This document shows positions 53,009 through 64,000 of a DNA stretch of 64,000 bases, one piece after another. The DNA comes from Trichothecium roseum (lineage: Eukaryota > Ascomycota > Sordariomycetes > Hypocreales): the NCBI GenBank assembly GCA_026184415.1, contig CM047947.1, forward strand, positions 1,736,001-1,800,000. Reading direction: 5' to 3'. Made by a program: the position numbers and the translations under genes. The notes beneath the pieces were generated by a model. The model did not search any database and was not told where the DNA came from. It saw only the letters and a list, made by a program, of their open reading frames with translations. Numbering within the stretch: position 1 is the stretch's first letter; each line of letters starts with the position of its first letter.

Positions 53009-56000
53009 TCAATGGCCATGGCGAAGGCCCCCCAGAGGGTTCGGCGTCGACATTCCACTATTGGTGAACATTCCAGCATAAGGGTCCACGCCGTTTGGTC
53101 CCGTATTCATATCCATGCCCATCTCTGCGTGGGCCATCTCGAAAGGCATCAACCATGCGGCTGAACCGGGTTCGGTACTGAGATGAGGGTCCACTCCGCC
53201 TATGTGCCCCTGGCTAGTCCCGCGAGGCCCACTGCCATCCGACTGAGTGCCTGGAGTCCCAACACCGCTCCAGCCGGTGACACCGTTCATCATTCCCTGG
53301 CCTCCTCCCATGTTATTAGGCTCCATCGAGTAGCCTCCCATCATCATCTGGCGATCCATGGGCTGCATCATAGTGCTTTGTTGGTGACCGGCAAGGTTCA
53401 TTGCAAGCAAGTCCGGCTGGTAAAATCCTGCCTGTCCCTGGCTCGGTCCAAATTGATTCGCAGTAAGGGGGCTGATTGGTGTCATGGTATCATAGGAACC
53501 ACCACCCTGTGTGTGCGGTATGGCCAGACTACTCAAGCTGGCTGATCCTCCGGTAGTGGGAACACCCTGAGCTGCAGAAACTCGACGTCGCTGTGCGGCT
53601 GGAGGAACAAGATTTTCGTTCGGGGCCGGACCGCCTTGGTAGGCAGCGGGTGAACCAGTCCGCTGGGCTTGCTGTGCCCCCGGCTTGGCACCGCTGACAC
53701 TTGGTCTCTTCGCAGAGGCTCTCTTCTTCGCCGCAGCTGCTACCTTGGTGGTGTTCGTTGGCTTCTCTTTGTTTGAGGGCGAAGATAGCGTAGTAAAGAA
53801 TTCCTCGACAGTGTGCAGCTCCGGCTTTTGCTCCAATACTCCATCTGCCACTTTATCCTTCTTCTTCTGCGGATCCATGAGCTCGGCATCTGAGACACCA
53901 TGAGGATAGCGATCAAACCAATCTCCGTATTGGAAAAGCGGTTGTTTCATTCCATCCCCCTCGGTCTGGTTGCCTGAGCGTGTAGCATCGATAGCTTCGC
54001 GGTACAAGGCTCGAATGTTCTCCACCAGGAGATGAAAAGTGCCCCAGTGCTTCATCATCTTTCGCAAGTACTTAATGTTGATCCCAGAATTTGCCTCGGC
54101 AGTCATCTTCTGGCTGCTGTCCCGTGAGAACATGGCTTGTATGTGTACTGTCGCAGCAGTGAACGCGCAGTATCCTGCAAAAGGCGCTGATATAAGATGC
54201 CTCGAACCTTCTGCTTCTCTGAGAAAGTCGGAGATCTTGTTGGCTGCTACCAGGGACTTAGCCTGTGCATGGGCAACAAACTGAGTCGTTTCAGTGGTGC
54301 CATCCTGTTCTGTCGAGGTGACAGCAGCACGGTTTAGGAAAAGAATATTGTGCTGAATTGCAATATGCAAAAGTAGAAATTGGTTTGCAATGTTCTCGGT
54401 ACTGTGAAGACTCAGGTTGTCGGCCGAGTACTTCATAGAATTGGGGAGCGAAGCCGGGAAATCTTCAGCCTCCTTCAAAAGTTTTCCAAACTCGGAGGCA
54501 TCTTGGTCTCGTCCTCCGTGGTTGATGTAGGAAATGATGCGGCCCCATAACGCAATGACCCGGACCATGAACGCCGCAACGCCCATATTGTCACGCGGAT
54601 TGTCAGCAACGCCATTCTCACCCTCCAGGCCAGGCAGAACTCTCCCATCCAGCGTCTCTGTTGGAGCAGGCATGTCCAGCTGGAAGTACCGCTCCTTGAC
54701 AGGCAGGGGAATATTGATTGTCTCCTCCTTCATGAACATTGGCCGGTCAGTCCCTGATGAGTTGAACCTGTCCATAAGAAAACAAGCCCACATAATTCTC
54801 CGGCGAATCTCACGATCAATGAAGCTCAACTTCTGCTTCCCGCCTTTGACCAACGGATCGTATTCAAAGTCCCTGTGCAGTTGAAGGGCAAAGGCCATTC
54901 TGATAGCCTGACCTCCTAGTGCCCAACTGCGACCACCTTGACATGTTCCAAACTCGTGAAGCCCCAGAATGAGGAGGCAAGTAAGAATGGTGATATTCGG
55001 CCACTCGTATCTTCTAGTGCAGATGTCTCGCGCATGCGATGCCCATTCCTCGCCGCGGAGAAATTGGCGAGTTGACGAATCGAGTTTAGGATTGGCGGCA
55101 AATCGAGCGGCTACTGCGCAAACAGAAAGCACAAGAACAGGTGGCAAAGCACCGTTCCTGAAACAATTAGTATGTTGATAAAAATAAAGAATACGATAGC
55201 CCACCTGAGTTTACGCATATAGCTTGGCTTGTGAAGAAGATGATAGGCCTGTCCGTACACGTTGTCAAAGAACACTTCAGCCAAGTGTTCTTGAATATCC
55301 TTTTTAGGAAGAGCGTCTATGCCCTCTTTGAATAACTCATCCTCCTCCGCCTCGTAGGCCTCCAGGGCTGTTGACTTGCCGTCTGCGGGGTCCAGCTTTG
55401 ACTTATTCGGGGCTTTGGCCCAAGCCTCCAGCTGACTTGATCCAAAAGCTTCATCGGCGCCTCTCTTCTTTGATGCCCCCTTTCCTCCAGACAGTGTACC
55501 GGGAATGGCCGGCTTGACCACCGCTCGTGTTATGGAAGATGTTGTGCTCTGGTCGGGGCTGGGGATGACTTTGATTATACGTTCTTCCATGCGTTTTAAC
55601 CTCTTATCGAGCATAGCCATGTAGTCAGTCCTAGGAGCCGCCTTACGCGTGGTAACCTTGTAAACGCAGGGAATGCGCGAGCGCAAGCAATGCTTACACG
55701 CCGGCTTCTCTCCAGAGCAGCGTATCTTCTTGCGGCGGCACGAAATGCAGGCCAGGGGCAGTCGCTTCCGCTCCTTGCCTGCTTTCGTCTTCAACTCACT
55801 CCATGAAGGTGTAGTGTCGGTCTCTTTATCTTTTGTCTTATTACCCAGATCAGTCCCATCGCCACGGGAGCGATTGCCGGACAGCTCGAATTCATCAGCG
55901 GCGGGGTCATCGAGGGGGTCAGCGGCGGGCGGTGTAAGTTGAGCACCATCATCCGAGCCAGCCAGACTTGAACCTCGGCCAGCGGCGCCCGTGTCGACCC

Positions 56001-56274
56001 TAGCTCTGGGGGCATTGCTTGATACGATTGCCTCAGAAGCTGGAGCGGCAGACGTTACGGCCTGTCCATGCCGAAAGGCATCGCTGTGTTGGAGGTTGAA
56101 TTGAGTATCACCGCCCTGGCCCGGCAGGGTCATGAAGCCGTTTTGGTCAGGGAGGCCTTGGAAAGGGTAGGCGAAGTGGCCGAACTGGGACATGTCCATG
56201 CTGGCGCTAGATTCGGGAAGGTTGAACGATCGGACATTCTGCTCAGGATGAAGCGGAGGCTGTCCGTTATACAT
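53009..56274 (-). CDS. Zn2Cys6 transcription factor with fungal-specific regulatory domain
   Basis: Two exons on the minus strand, 55205-56274 and 53009-55157, across a 47-nt intron (GTGGGC donor, branch ACTAAT, TTCAG); 1072 aa. The join restores YMRKL-RNGALPPVLVLSVCAVAARFA, the entry to the fungal_trans middle homology domain. The zinc cluster is at about residues 176-203 (LACISCRRKKIRC then CKHCLRSRIPC, CX2CX6CX6CX2CX6C), followed by a linker and a coiled-coil dimer element (MLDKRLKRMEERI). The regulatory domain spans about 340-680 with RSWALGGQAIRMAFALQLHR and RRIMWACFLMDRF. The C-terminal 250 residues are Gln/Gly/Met/Pro-rich, likely an activation domain. The specific regulator cannot be named with confidence. 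A 7.7-kb gene-free region packed with CGG-containing motifs lies upstream. Confidence 0.9.
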
Positions 56275-58251
56275 TGCTCCTCGCGGAGCTTTGGGTTATT
56301 GACGTCGGAGTGGCAGAGAGCCAAGTATCGTTCATGCTCGCAAAGGAAGATGATGCGACCCGGGCGGACAGCAATGTTGCAGATCAAACGTGGTAATGCA
56401 CGAACAGTAGGAATGTTTGCGCTGGCTCACTACATGATATGACTGGCGGCGCACAAAGGGAAGGTTAAGCTCGATAGTTGTAGCCGGTTAGAAAGATGAG
56501 AGGGAGGAAAAGGAGTAATAGAAAGGGTGAGGGACGGGAAGGAATAGAATGTACTCCGTAAGAGAGCAACAAGATACACGACCCGGAGGAAGTGAGGTGA
56601 GGTGAAGTGAGGTGAGGTGACGATGGAAGGCGCGTCCGGAAGACAGGGAGGCGGTACCTTATGATGTGATAAAGAACCGAAGCAAGTGCGGACGGGGGCC
56701 GGTGGACCGGGCTTAGGGAAGGAAAGAGGTGTGGAGAGCAACACGGACGACCCTTGAACTAGAGCTATGAACTCGAACTTGGGAAGTAGGGACCCAATCT
56801 ACGGAGTACGGAGCAGTAGTAGTAATAGAGGTAGGAGGTACGTACGGAATACTGTTACTAAGAGTCGAACCAAACTAGGTGCAAAAGATGGAAGAAGTTT
56901 CAAAGAAAGCAAAAGGGAAAAGAAAATGTCATAGCCATGTAACTGTCACAAGTAGTCACTTTAGTAGCAGTACGGAGTAGTATTCCCCATAATACTAGTA
57001 GCAATCACCATAGATTGTTGCTAGAGCCTAGGTAGAAAATCTCGATTCGGTTGAATCAGCCTCGCGTTGAAGCTTCCCTTGTACAAGCCTGAGTGTGTGA
57101 AGCCGGGGGGATTGTATGTCTTCCCACTGAAGGTACTCCGTAGCACCTCCTTCCCACTCAAATGTTGACGATGTGCGACCCCCATCAAAGAGCAAGAGCA
57201 AGAGCAGGCAAGCGCAAAAGAAGGGGAGAAAAAAGTAGTGTCGCCCAAAATCGCAAGCCATGTGCAGGTGCTCTCTCCGAAAGAAGACGTCGTGGCTGCC
57301 AGACGAGGGTGGAGAGTGGATCCCGTGTACCCACTTCATGCGCATACTTAGCGGAGCTAGCCAGTGGGGGAAGAGCGATCCACACCTTTTTTCCCTCTCT
57401 GCAGGCCCACCCAGATGCCAAGCCCTGGGTTTCGTAAGCATGCCCTGCCATCTGAGGCGGCGCCTGGGCCGCACGAAGCCACAACGGTCTTGCCTGCCAA
57501 AGATTCCATCCAACGGTTCGAGTTCCTAATATTCCGCACAGAGTACTCCGTACATGGCGCGAGAAAAAGGAACGAGCACATACAAGTGCGTCGTAGGGAT
57601 GCATCACCCCATTCCCCCCCTCGTCAGGCATACTTCGTAGACATGCTTGCTTCCCTCGTTATCATTATTTCCTCTTTTTTTTCTAACTGCATCCGTACCA
57701 TAAGAGAGCACTGACGAGATTCAAAGTTCCTCATTCGGGCCAGCTTCGGTGCCGTTGATCAGGGGTAAGGAAAGTTATATTAACACAGCTCAAGTTGAAC
57801 CCTGAAGATGCAGCCGGAATGTACGGAGTATACGTTTGCGTATACATAGCGTGAATCATATAATCACTGGCAGAAACACCCACGACCGGACGGAGCAATA
57901 CATACGGAGCCTTGGAACTGGACGATAAGACGGTGGGATGTGGGGGTGTCAATGTGTGTCTTGAGGGGCGTTTCCTCCGCCGGAGAGCAGGTTTCACGAT
58001 TGGAGGGGATTCCAAGTCTGGGAAAAATGAAATGTTTGTTTCAGTTTTCTTTTTTCTTGCTGAGGAACACGACTCGGCGAGGCTCAAACTCTTCGCAGAG
58101 ACAAACTGCCACTCTCCAGTCTTGCTTCCCCATCTCTTGCCAACCTGTGTCATGGCCCACCACCCATCCTATCGGTACAAAGAGCCAACAACAACAGCAG
58201 CAGCAAGCACGAGAGAAACAAGATGGCCAAAGCTAATGCTGCTGCTCCGTG

Positions 58252-58267
58252 CTCCGTACGTACGGAG
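58252..58267. repeat. Perfect 16-bp palindrome CTCCGTACGTACGGAG
   Basis: The two halves of the recurring motif meet head to head with no spacer. It contains CCG and CGG triplets six bases apart, the type of half-site read by Zn2Cys6 dimers; binding is inference. Confidence 0.85.
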
Positions 58268-58812
58268 TACACACGCAGGGACAATTCGAGTTGACCCGAG
58301 ATTTTCTACGGGCCCCCGACGACTGATTCGCTGGCAGAGCCAGAGTAGGAAATGATTACTACTGCAGCGCTAACTCTTCAGCGTTCGCCTTACCCATAGA
58401 AACGCACTGACCACATTGACAGCGGCTGGGCTGGTTGGTGACCTCCTGAGTTATCGACTTTGTGGTCTCTCAAGAACAGGCCTCACTTACGGAGTAATCG
58501 GTACTAGGACGCAAATAAGGCGTGTCGGTGCTGCTGCTGCAAGGCTACGAGCACTTATTTCGTGGTTACATAATAGTACCATTAGACGGGTATGCATGCC
58601 ACGAGCTCAAGGTGGCGTCGCGTGAATCTGCAAATGAAATCTGGCTTGGGGATTTGAATGCCCGGCGTGGCCATGCTGGGTCGGAGCTTTGGTCGTGGCT
58701 CGATAACCTCTTCGGTCAGGGGCCGCAACTCTCCCGTCCTCCACTTTGCATGCACGCCTTGTCCATCATCTTCCTGCTCGACCTACGGAGCACTGCGGAA
58801 CACAAGACCACC

Positions 58813-58832
58813 TACTCCGTACCTACGGAGTA
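58813..58832. repeat. Inverted pair TACTCCGTA-CC-TACGGAGTA
   Basis: Nine-bp arms complementary to each other, separated by two bases; the same motif as elsewhere in the region, in the opposite spacing from the abutted palindrome at 58252. Confidence 0.85.
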
Positions 58833-59509
58833 CATGGGCTACTATGTACGTACCTGCTCGCTTTCTTTTGCTTCTCGATTTGTCTCCTCATCTCCTGCTT
58901 TCCTGCTCCTTCGGCGCCCCCAGCGCTTCTCAGTGTGGTCGGAAATGGGAGCCTGCAGTCAGTACCTAATAGCTCGACAGCATGCAGTGGTGAGAGGCCA
59001 GGAAAGACCCCTGTCTATCTTAGCAACCCCAGCAACTGCATGCTGCAGTAGCTTTTTTACCCAGCCTGGGCTTCCCGGGGAGGGGAGGGGGGAGCAGGGG
59101 GAAGATGCACATCCAAGAAAGGGCCCACTGCAACAATCACACTGAGCTCGAGCAGTGCTAGGCAAGCCCAGCCAATCATGGCTGCCGTGTCAACGTCGCC
59201 AGCCCCTCCAGTCGTTGCCTGTCTCTTCAGACTTCACTCTTTTGGGGGCCAAGCACCAAGGTACTCCGTACTCCGTTAGCCAAGGAGGCTTTTTATCCCT
59301 CCTACTACCCTACCCTAGGTGACAAGGCGATCCATCACAGTCCAGACGACGGACGTCGGGTTGTCACCCATTACGCCCAGGATTACCCACTCACCCACCC
59401 CTCCTTTCTTTTCCTCCTTGAGTCTAATGGCCCAAGTCTACTCCGTACTCCGTGGGTATTCCGTGGAGGGTGTAGAGGTGCAGCCTACTACTTACTACCT
59501 ACTCTGTAT

Positions 59510-59528
59510 CCTACGGAGTACGGAGTAC
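59510..59528. repeat. Overlapping tandem motif copies (CTACGGAGTACGGAGTACG)
   Basis: Two motif units share TAC, giving an 8-bp periodicity. The same overlapped form recurs at about 59713-59730 and in reverse orientation at 59262-59276 and 59439-59453. Confidence 0.85.
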
Positions 59529-62098
59529 GCGTTAGGGAGAGAGTATCAGACCTATTACGAGGCGGACCTGCCCTACCTTTTCTGGCTATTACCCTACTAC
59601 TTGAGTCAGGTAAGGCGAAACGATATGTTGATCAAGAGCATCGATGGGCGCGACACGGGGCACACTACCACTCAATACTAATAATGCTCCGTACGGATTA
59701 CCTGCGTACGAATTACGGAGTACGGAGTACGAAGTATACAGGCACTACCTGGTATAAGCGACCCCTCGTGCCCCGGGCTTTCCACAGACTCCTCCCACTA
59801 TGGCCTACGGAGTACGCTACAAGTTCCCAACAGCCTTGCCCAACCTGTAACAGTTGTGGCTAACGGGCTTTCTTTTTTTTTGTTCTTTGGATTATGTTTG
59901 GCACCGTGTCATTGACAAGCAGCAGAAACGCTAATCCTGGCGCTAATATATACGAATCTCGAGTCAAACTGGTTTGGCCTATCCCCGGACTCCTCCCGAG
60001 TATCGCGCGTGTGCGTCTCTTTCTTCTCGCCCCTCTCAAAATCCCCACGGCTCATTCATCGTTGGCCGTTGGGGGTAGGCAGGTGCCACACGGTCCCAAC
60101 TGCTACGCTACATTACCAGCAGGGTATTGCAAGAAAGAATCGAGACAAGAGGGTTGAATGGATGCTTTCTTTTCTTCCTTTTCTCGTCACAGTCACACGC
60201 TGCAGCCAAGATTTGTACTTGCCTGCTTGCCGCTGCCCAAGTTACTGTTTTTTACCCAGACGGAGTCCCCCCCCTTCTCCTCCTCCCTCTCTGTCTGTCC
60301 CATCATCCGGTGTACGTATGAAGTTACTCTCCGTACTACGCGAAAAGCGTTTACCCGGGACTTGGAAGCTGTGGGCTTGGCCTGGCTGGCAAAGATCGCC
60401 CATGGGTTGCCCGCGCCCCCCTCCATCCGTTACTTTGCTCGAACTACGGAGCACTAGTGCCGGTGTTGAGATCTAGAAACCGTCAAGGTTCAAATCACGC
60501 CTCTCCGGTGTTATCCGGTAACCTGGTTGATTGATTGATTAAGGCAGAAAACTATTACAGAAAGTGGCAATGATGTCAAGGATATCCCTTCCAACTCGTT
60601 GTGTCAGGGGGGTGGGAGGGGAGCTATCACCAGCAGGAAAAGAAAATACGTGCCTTATGAGGAGGGATGACGAGAGCCTTCTTTGTTGCAATTTTACAGT
60701 AAGTTCTTTTGCTTTCTTTTCTCTCTCTTTCTTTTCGTCTATTCTCTTGCGCACGCGGCGTCCTCTTCGGAACCATCACCGATACGACAAGCAGACGCCT
60801 CCCCCCATGCCCGTCACACCCGCCGGCCGTGCGCCCACGCATAGGAACGGAGTATAGGAAACAAGCAAATAGCCGACAGGAAAAACGTGAGTTTCCAGTT
60901 ACCCACTCCGGCTGCGACCCTCGAGTGCATCCCAAACGAGGGTTGCCGGTTTTCACGTTGATACCTCGTGATACTCTACTGTCAAAAGTACGGAGCTGCA
61001 ACAGCCTCGCCTGCTACTGCTACATACTGGGATAATTTGCTCCCCCCCCTTACCCTTACCCCCTCACGTCGGAGCTCCAAATCTTGGCGTGAGAGCGGGA
61101 AGGGAATTAAGGCCATGGCAGCGCGGAAGTGTTGAAGCTTCCCCCCCTTCCCCTCCCCTCCTCTAAAGGAAGATCCAACAAGCCCAGGCAGAGCAGGGCA
61201 GGATGGGCAGGATAGGGCAGGGGAGAAGGGACGCTGGGGGCTAAAGACTAAAAGACGCCCGGAGTTGTCACCGGAAAGACGGGTGGAGCCCACTCTCTCC
61301 CCCTCTGGTTCCTCTGTTCCTTTGTCTTTCTCACTCTCTTTCACGTTCTCTTTCTCTCAACACAGGGTGTCATCGGCGTTTATGTGTCAACGCCCGGGTG
61401 ATGCGATGCGCCGCTCGCTCGCTCGCCCGCCCATCCGCCGTGATATGTGGCGGTGAAATAAGCAACAAGCAAGGCTCTCGCTCGCGCACTCGGTCACTTC
61501 GTCACTCTTTCGCTTTGTCGCTCTGTCGCTCTGCCCTCTCAATCTCTGCTCTAGGCCCTATGGGGTATAGTAAAAAGGAGTGCCCTATAGAGTATGGGGC
61601 GCCGTCGTGTGCCTATAACAACTGTCATACCCGGGCGGAAATCTCTGCTTTTGGCTAATGAAGATGGTCTGTCTGTCACTTGCCTTGCTTGCCTGCTCGC
61701 TGCTACAGATTACTATTATTATTATTAGGGATACCACGCAGCTGTTATAGACACAGCGAGAGATTGCCCTCGTATCGTCGTATTATGCGCCCGTCTGTTG
61801 CAAAGTAGCTGGAGAGTAATTGCTGAATTGATGAGCTTTGGTTTCTTTTTTCTTTTTTCTTTTTTCGGGTTATCTTCTGTGTTATTACTATTTGCACAGG
61901 ATGATTCTTAGTAGGTATCATATTTTGTAATCAATAATGCCCAAGTTGATTGGCGCGCGACAGGGAGAGAGAGAGAGACACACACACACAGATACTTTGC
62001 AGTGGACGCGCCTGCAAGCATGTATGCACACTCTTCTTTTCCACCCCGGTCGCACATTACTGGGGGAGAAAGGAAGTAGAAGAGGTGCATTGCATTGT

Positions 62099-62136
62099 CA
62101 CACACACACACACACACACGCTCACGCTCACGCTCA
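62099..62136. repeat. CA microsatellite followed by CGCTCA repeat
   Basis: (CA)n at about 62099-62118 runs directly into three CGCTCA units. Located in the gene-free region. Confidence 0.9.
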
Positions 62137-63440
62137 CACTGAATTCTTTCCCCGCGGGCGGCGTCGGCGGCGTATGGAACTTTGATTTCGGAAAGCAATC
62201 ATCCATGGCCTGGATGGGTCCTCTCCCCCCATCCCCCCCTTTTCCCCTCCCCTCCCTTTCTCCCTCCCTCCCTACCATACCAGCAAGGCGTGCGCGTGGT
62301 GCTGTGCTGATCGTGTTGTACGGAGTACGCCAAAAAAGATACAATGTACTCCGTATTCCGTATGCGAAGACGACGACAGCGACGACGACGACAACCTTGC
62401 AGGGCTACCTTTACTCCGTATAGCACCTGGCTAATACTACTAACTACTAATCGGTAGGTACTACTACTATGGTGCCATTGACCCCTACTATGCTCTCAAG
62501 ACCAGCAAAAGAGCCTGGGCCTAACAAGCTTGCGTGGACTCCGTGCTCCGAAGACAGCTATTACTACTGCTACTAGTAGGGACTACCCTACTCTGTACCA
62601 CTAGCTCGTTGAGTTGGAGCTAATGAGTTGAGGCAATCGAGGCAAAAGAGAGGGGAAAAAAAGAAAAAGAAAAAGAAAAAAGGGCGCTACTCAAGCAGAA
62701 GGTATGGTATGGGATGGTACCCATACGGAGCACGGAGCACGGGGGCATAGACTGGGCACGGAGCTGCGGAATCGACGAGAGCTAGACATGTACACCGTAG
62801 ACGTGGTACGGGAGTAGACATGGACTAAACCTGCTAGTACGGATCTCGCTGCTGCTAGCACTGCTACTATGTGCTGTGTGCCCCCCCGTACTAACGTGTA
62901 TGTTAGTACGGATTGGTAGTAGTAATAGTAGTGATGGCGGTGGTGATGGCGGTGGTGGTGATGGTGGTTCGGTGGTCGTCGGTTAACGACTTTTTGGTTT
63001 CCTGGGAATCTGGTTTAGGCGAGATGACGAGCCATGCCGTATTGGATGTACAAATACGTCTGCCTTGGCCGTGGGCAAGCAAAAGCGAAAGCGAAAGCAA
63101 AGCAAAGCAAAAGCAGAGCAGAGTAGAGCAGAGCAAAATCAGCCAAGTGGTGTAAGCGACCTGGCGGGCAAGAAAGGAGGGGGACAGCTTTTTACGAGGA
63201 AGAACCTGCGAGGAGGGTTGTCGCTGCGGCTGTGTTTACCAACGCGACATATCACGGGAGGTAAGTATTGGTACCTAGTAGTCATTAGTTATGAACATAT
63301 AGTACTCCGTACGGACGGAGCAGTAGTAGTAGTCACTTGTATCGCTATCTTGAAAGGTCTCGGATGTCGGATGCAGAAATGGTGGTGGTGGTGATGATCC
63401 TGGTAAAACCGACAAGACTGAAACTTATCACCACTACTAT

Positions 63441-63490
63441 ATGTATATATATATATATATATATACATGCACACATGCACACATGCACTC
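63441..63490. repeat. TA microsatellite with ATGCACAC repeats
   Basis: Alternating TA from about 63441 to 63466 followed by three ATGCACAC-like units to about 63490. Confidence 0.9.
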
Positions 63491-64000
63491 ACTTGCTTGC
63501 GTACTCTTGATACCGCTGCCGGCCAAGCACTATAACAACTCAACTGCCAGCGGTAATACCCTGTCCTACCGCAACTACTGCTCTTTGCCAAGTACTGAAC
63601 GACGCACCACTGCTCCCGTGTGCTCTGGATACATGCATGGGTAACATGTCTCCTCCAGAACGAAAAAGATGGAAAAAATCGTATGGAGAACCGAATGGGA
63701 CGGGTAAACAAACCTGTCCTGCCTCTCGCTAACCGGTAACCGGCAACCAGCTGCCAGCTCCTGTTCTCTCCTCCCCTCTAACCTCTCCCTTTTGTCCCCC
63801 TCCGTTGCCTATTTCTCTTTTCAATCGAGGTCGTATCGCGTAGGACAAAAGAGGGGGACAAAAGAGGGAGCGTGAGATAGAGAGGAAGAGAGAGAGAGAG
63901 AGTAGATACCAGTCGTTGTCCTTTTTATCCCCCCATCTTGTATCACAACTTTCATATCAGCCTAGGTCCTTTTGAGAGGGGCTAGGACAGAGAGGGGAAG

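Larger units (their letters stand above)
56275..64000. other. 7.7-kb gene-free region upstream of the Zn2Cys6 gene, rich in TACGGAGTA motifs
   Basis: No ORF here shows a recognisable domain, conserved splice structure or ATG-started coding bias over 150 codons. The region carries about thirty copies or close variants of TACGGAGTA/TACTCCGTA, a CA tract about 62100-62120, a TA tract about 63441-63466 and a GA tract about 63880-63902. Long promoter, telomere-ward accessory DNA or a decayed gene are all possible. Confidence 0.6.

Noticed and set aside
58522..59145. 207-codon ORF in the gene-free region
   Set aside because: Starts with GTG, has no recognisable domain, and its sequence is built partly from the noncoding TACGGAGTA motif.
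60486..60505. GGTTCAAATC resembling a tRNA B box
   Set aside because: The T-stem does not pair (G-A mismatch next to the loop) and no A box or acceptor stem is found upstream.

Overview
The window is nuclear DNA from a filamentous ascomycete (Pezizomycotina, most likely a Sordariomycete; the genus cannot be named from sequence alone). Supporting signs are protein-coding genes with short introns (47-165 nt, GT-AG, with CTAAC/CTGAC-like branch sites), long single-exon fungal ORFs, Zn2Cys6 regulators, and typical fungal housekeeping proteins (Mip1, Spp2, separase, Cwc15, Rrp45, Arl3, Nhx1, Eaf1). I found no rRNA, tRNA, CRISPR or intact transposon. Seventeen protein genes are supported; for ten of them I worked out exon joins from reading frame and splice signals.

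Layout: 2-2257 the 3' part of mitochondrial DNA polymerase gamma (+); 2809-4479 a low-complexity Zn2Cys6 factor (+); 4975-6480 an MFS/DHA1 transporter (+); 7093-8988 a YBP/Alf4/glomulin-type protein (+); 9956-13558 a sterol-glucosyltransferase-like GT with an unusual C-terminal region (+); 13836-15080 Spp2 (-); 15795-21959 separase (-); 22504-23145 a mitochondrial membrane protein (+); 23197-24408 a class II-like sirtuin (-); 25982-27729 an Mmt1-like CDF metal transporter (+); 28647-30650 a SERAC1-like alpha/beta hydrolase with a Gly in the nucleophile position (+); 32745-34706 D-xylulose kinase (+); 34874-35835 Cwc15 (-); 36293-37408 Rrp45 (+); 38302-39154 Arl3/ARFRP1 (-); 40595-42928 Nhx1-type Na+/H+ exchanger (+); 43982-48840 Eaf1/Vid21 (-); 51170-51997 a Pro/His/Gly-rich protein with an internal duplication (+); 53009-56274 a second Zn2Cys6 regulator (-).

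The genes do not form an obvious pathway. There are loose themes: mitochondrial proteins (Mip1, the presequence-bearing membrane protein, the sirtuin, Mmt1) and RNA processing (Spp2, Cwc15, Rrp45; Cwc15 and Rrp45 share a 457-bp divergent promoter). The adjacent Zn2Cys6 factor and MFS gene have no biosynthetic enzymes beside them, so this is not a metabolite cluster.

The most unusual part is 56275-64000: about 7.7 kb with no credible gene, upstream of the second Zn2Cys6 gene, and densely seeded with copies of a short motif (TACGGAGTA / TACTCCGTA), many of them in head-to-head or overlapping pairs. The same motif is sparse in the other intergenic regions. Other points are long C homopolymers on the sense strand of introns in three separate genes, a glucosyltransferase with an ATG2/VPS13-like tail, and a hydrolase lacking its expected serine.
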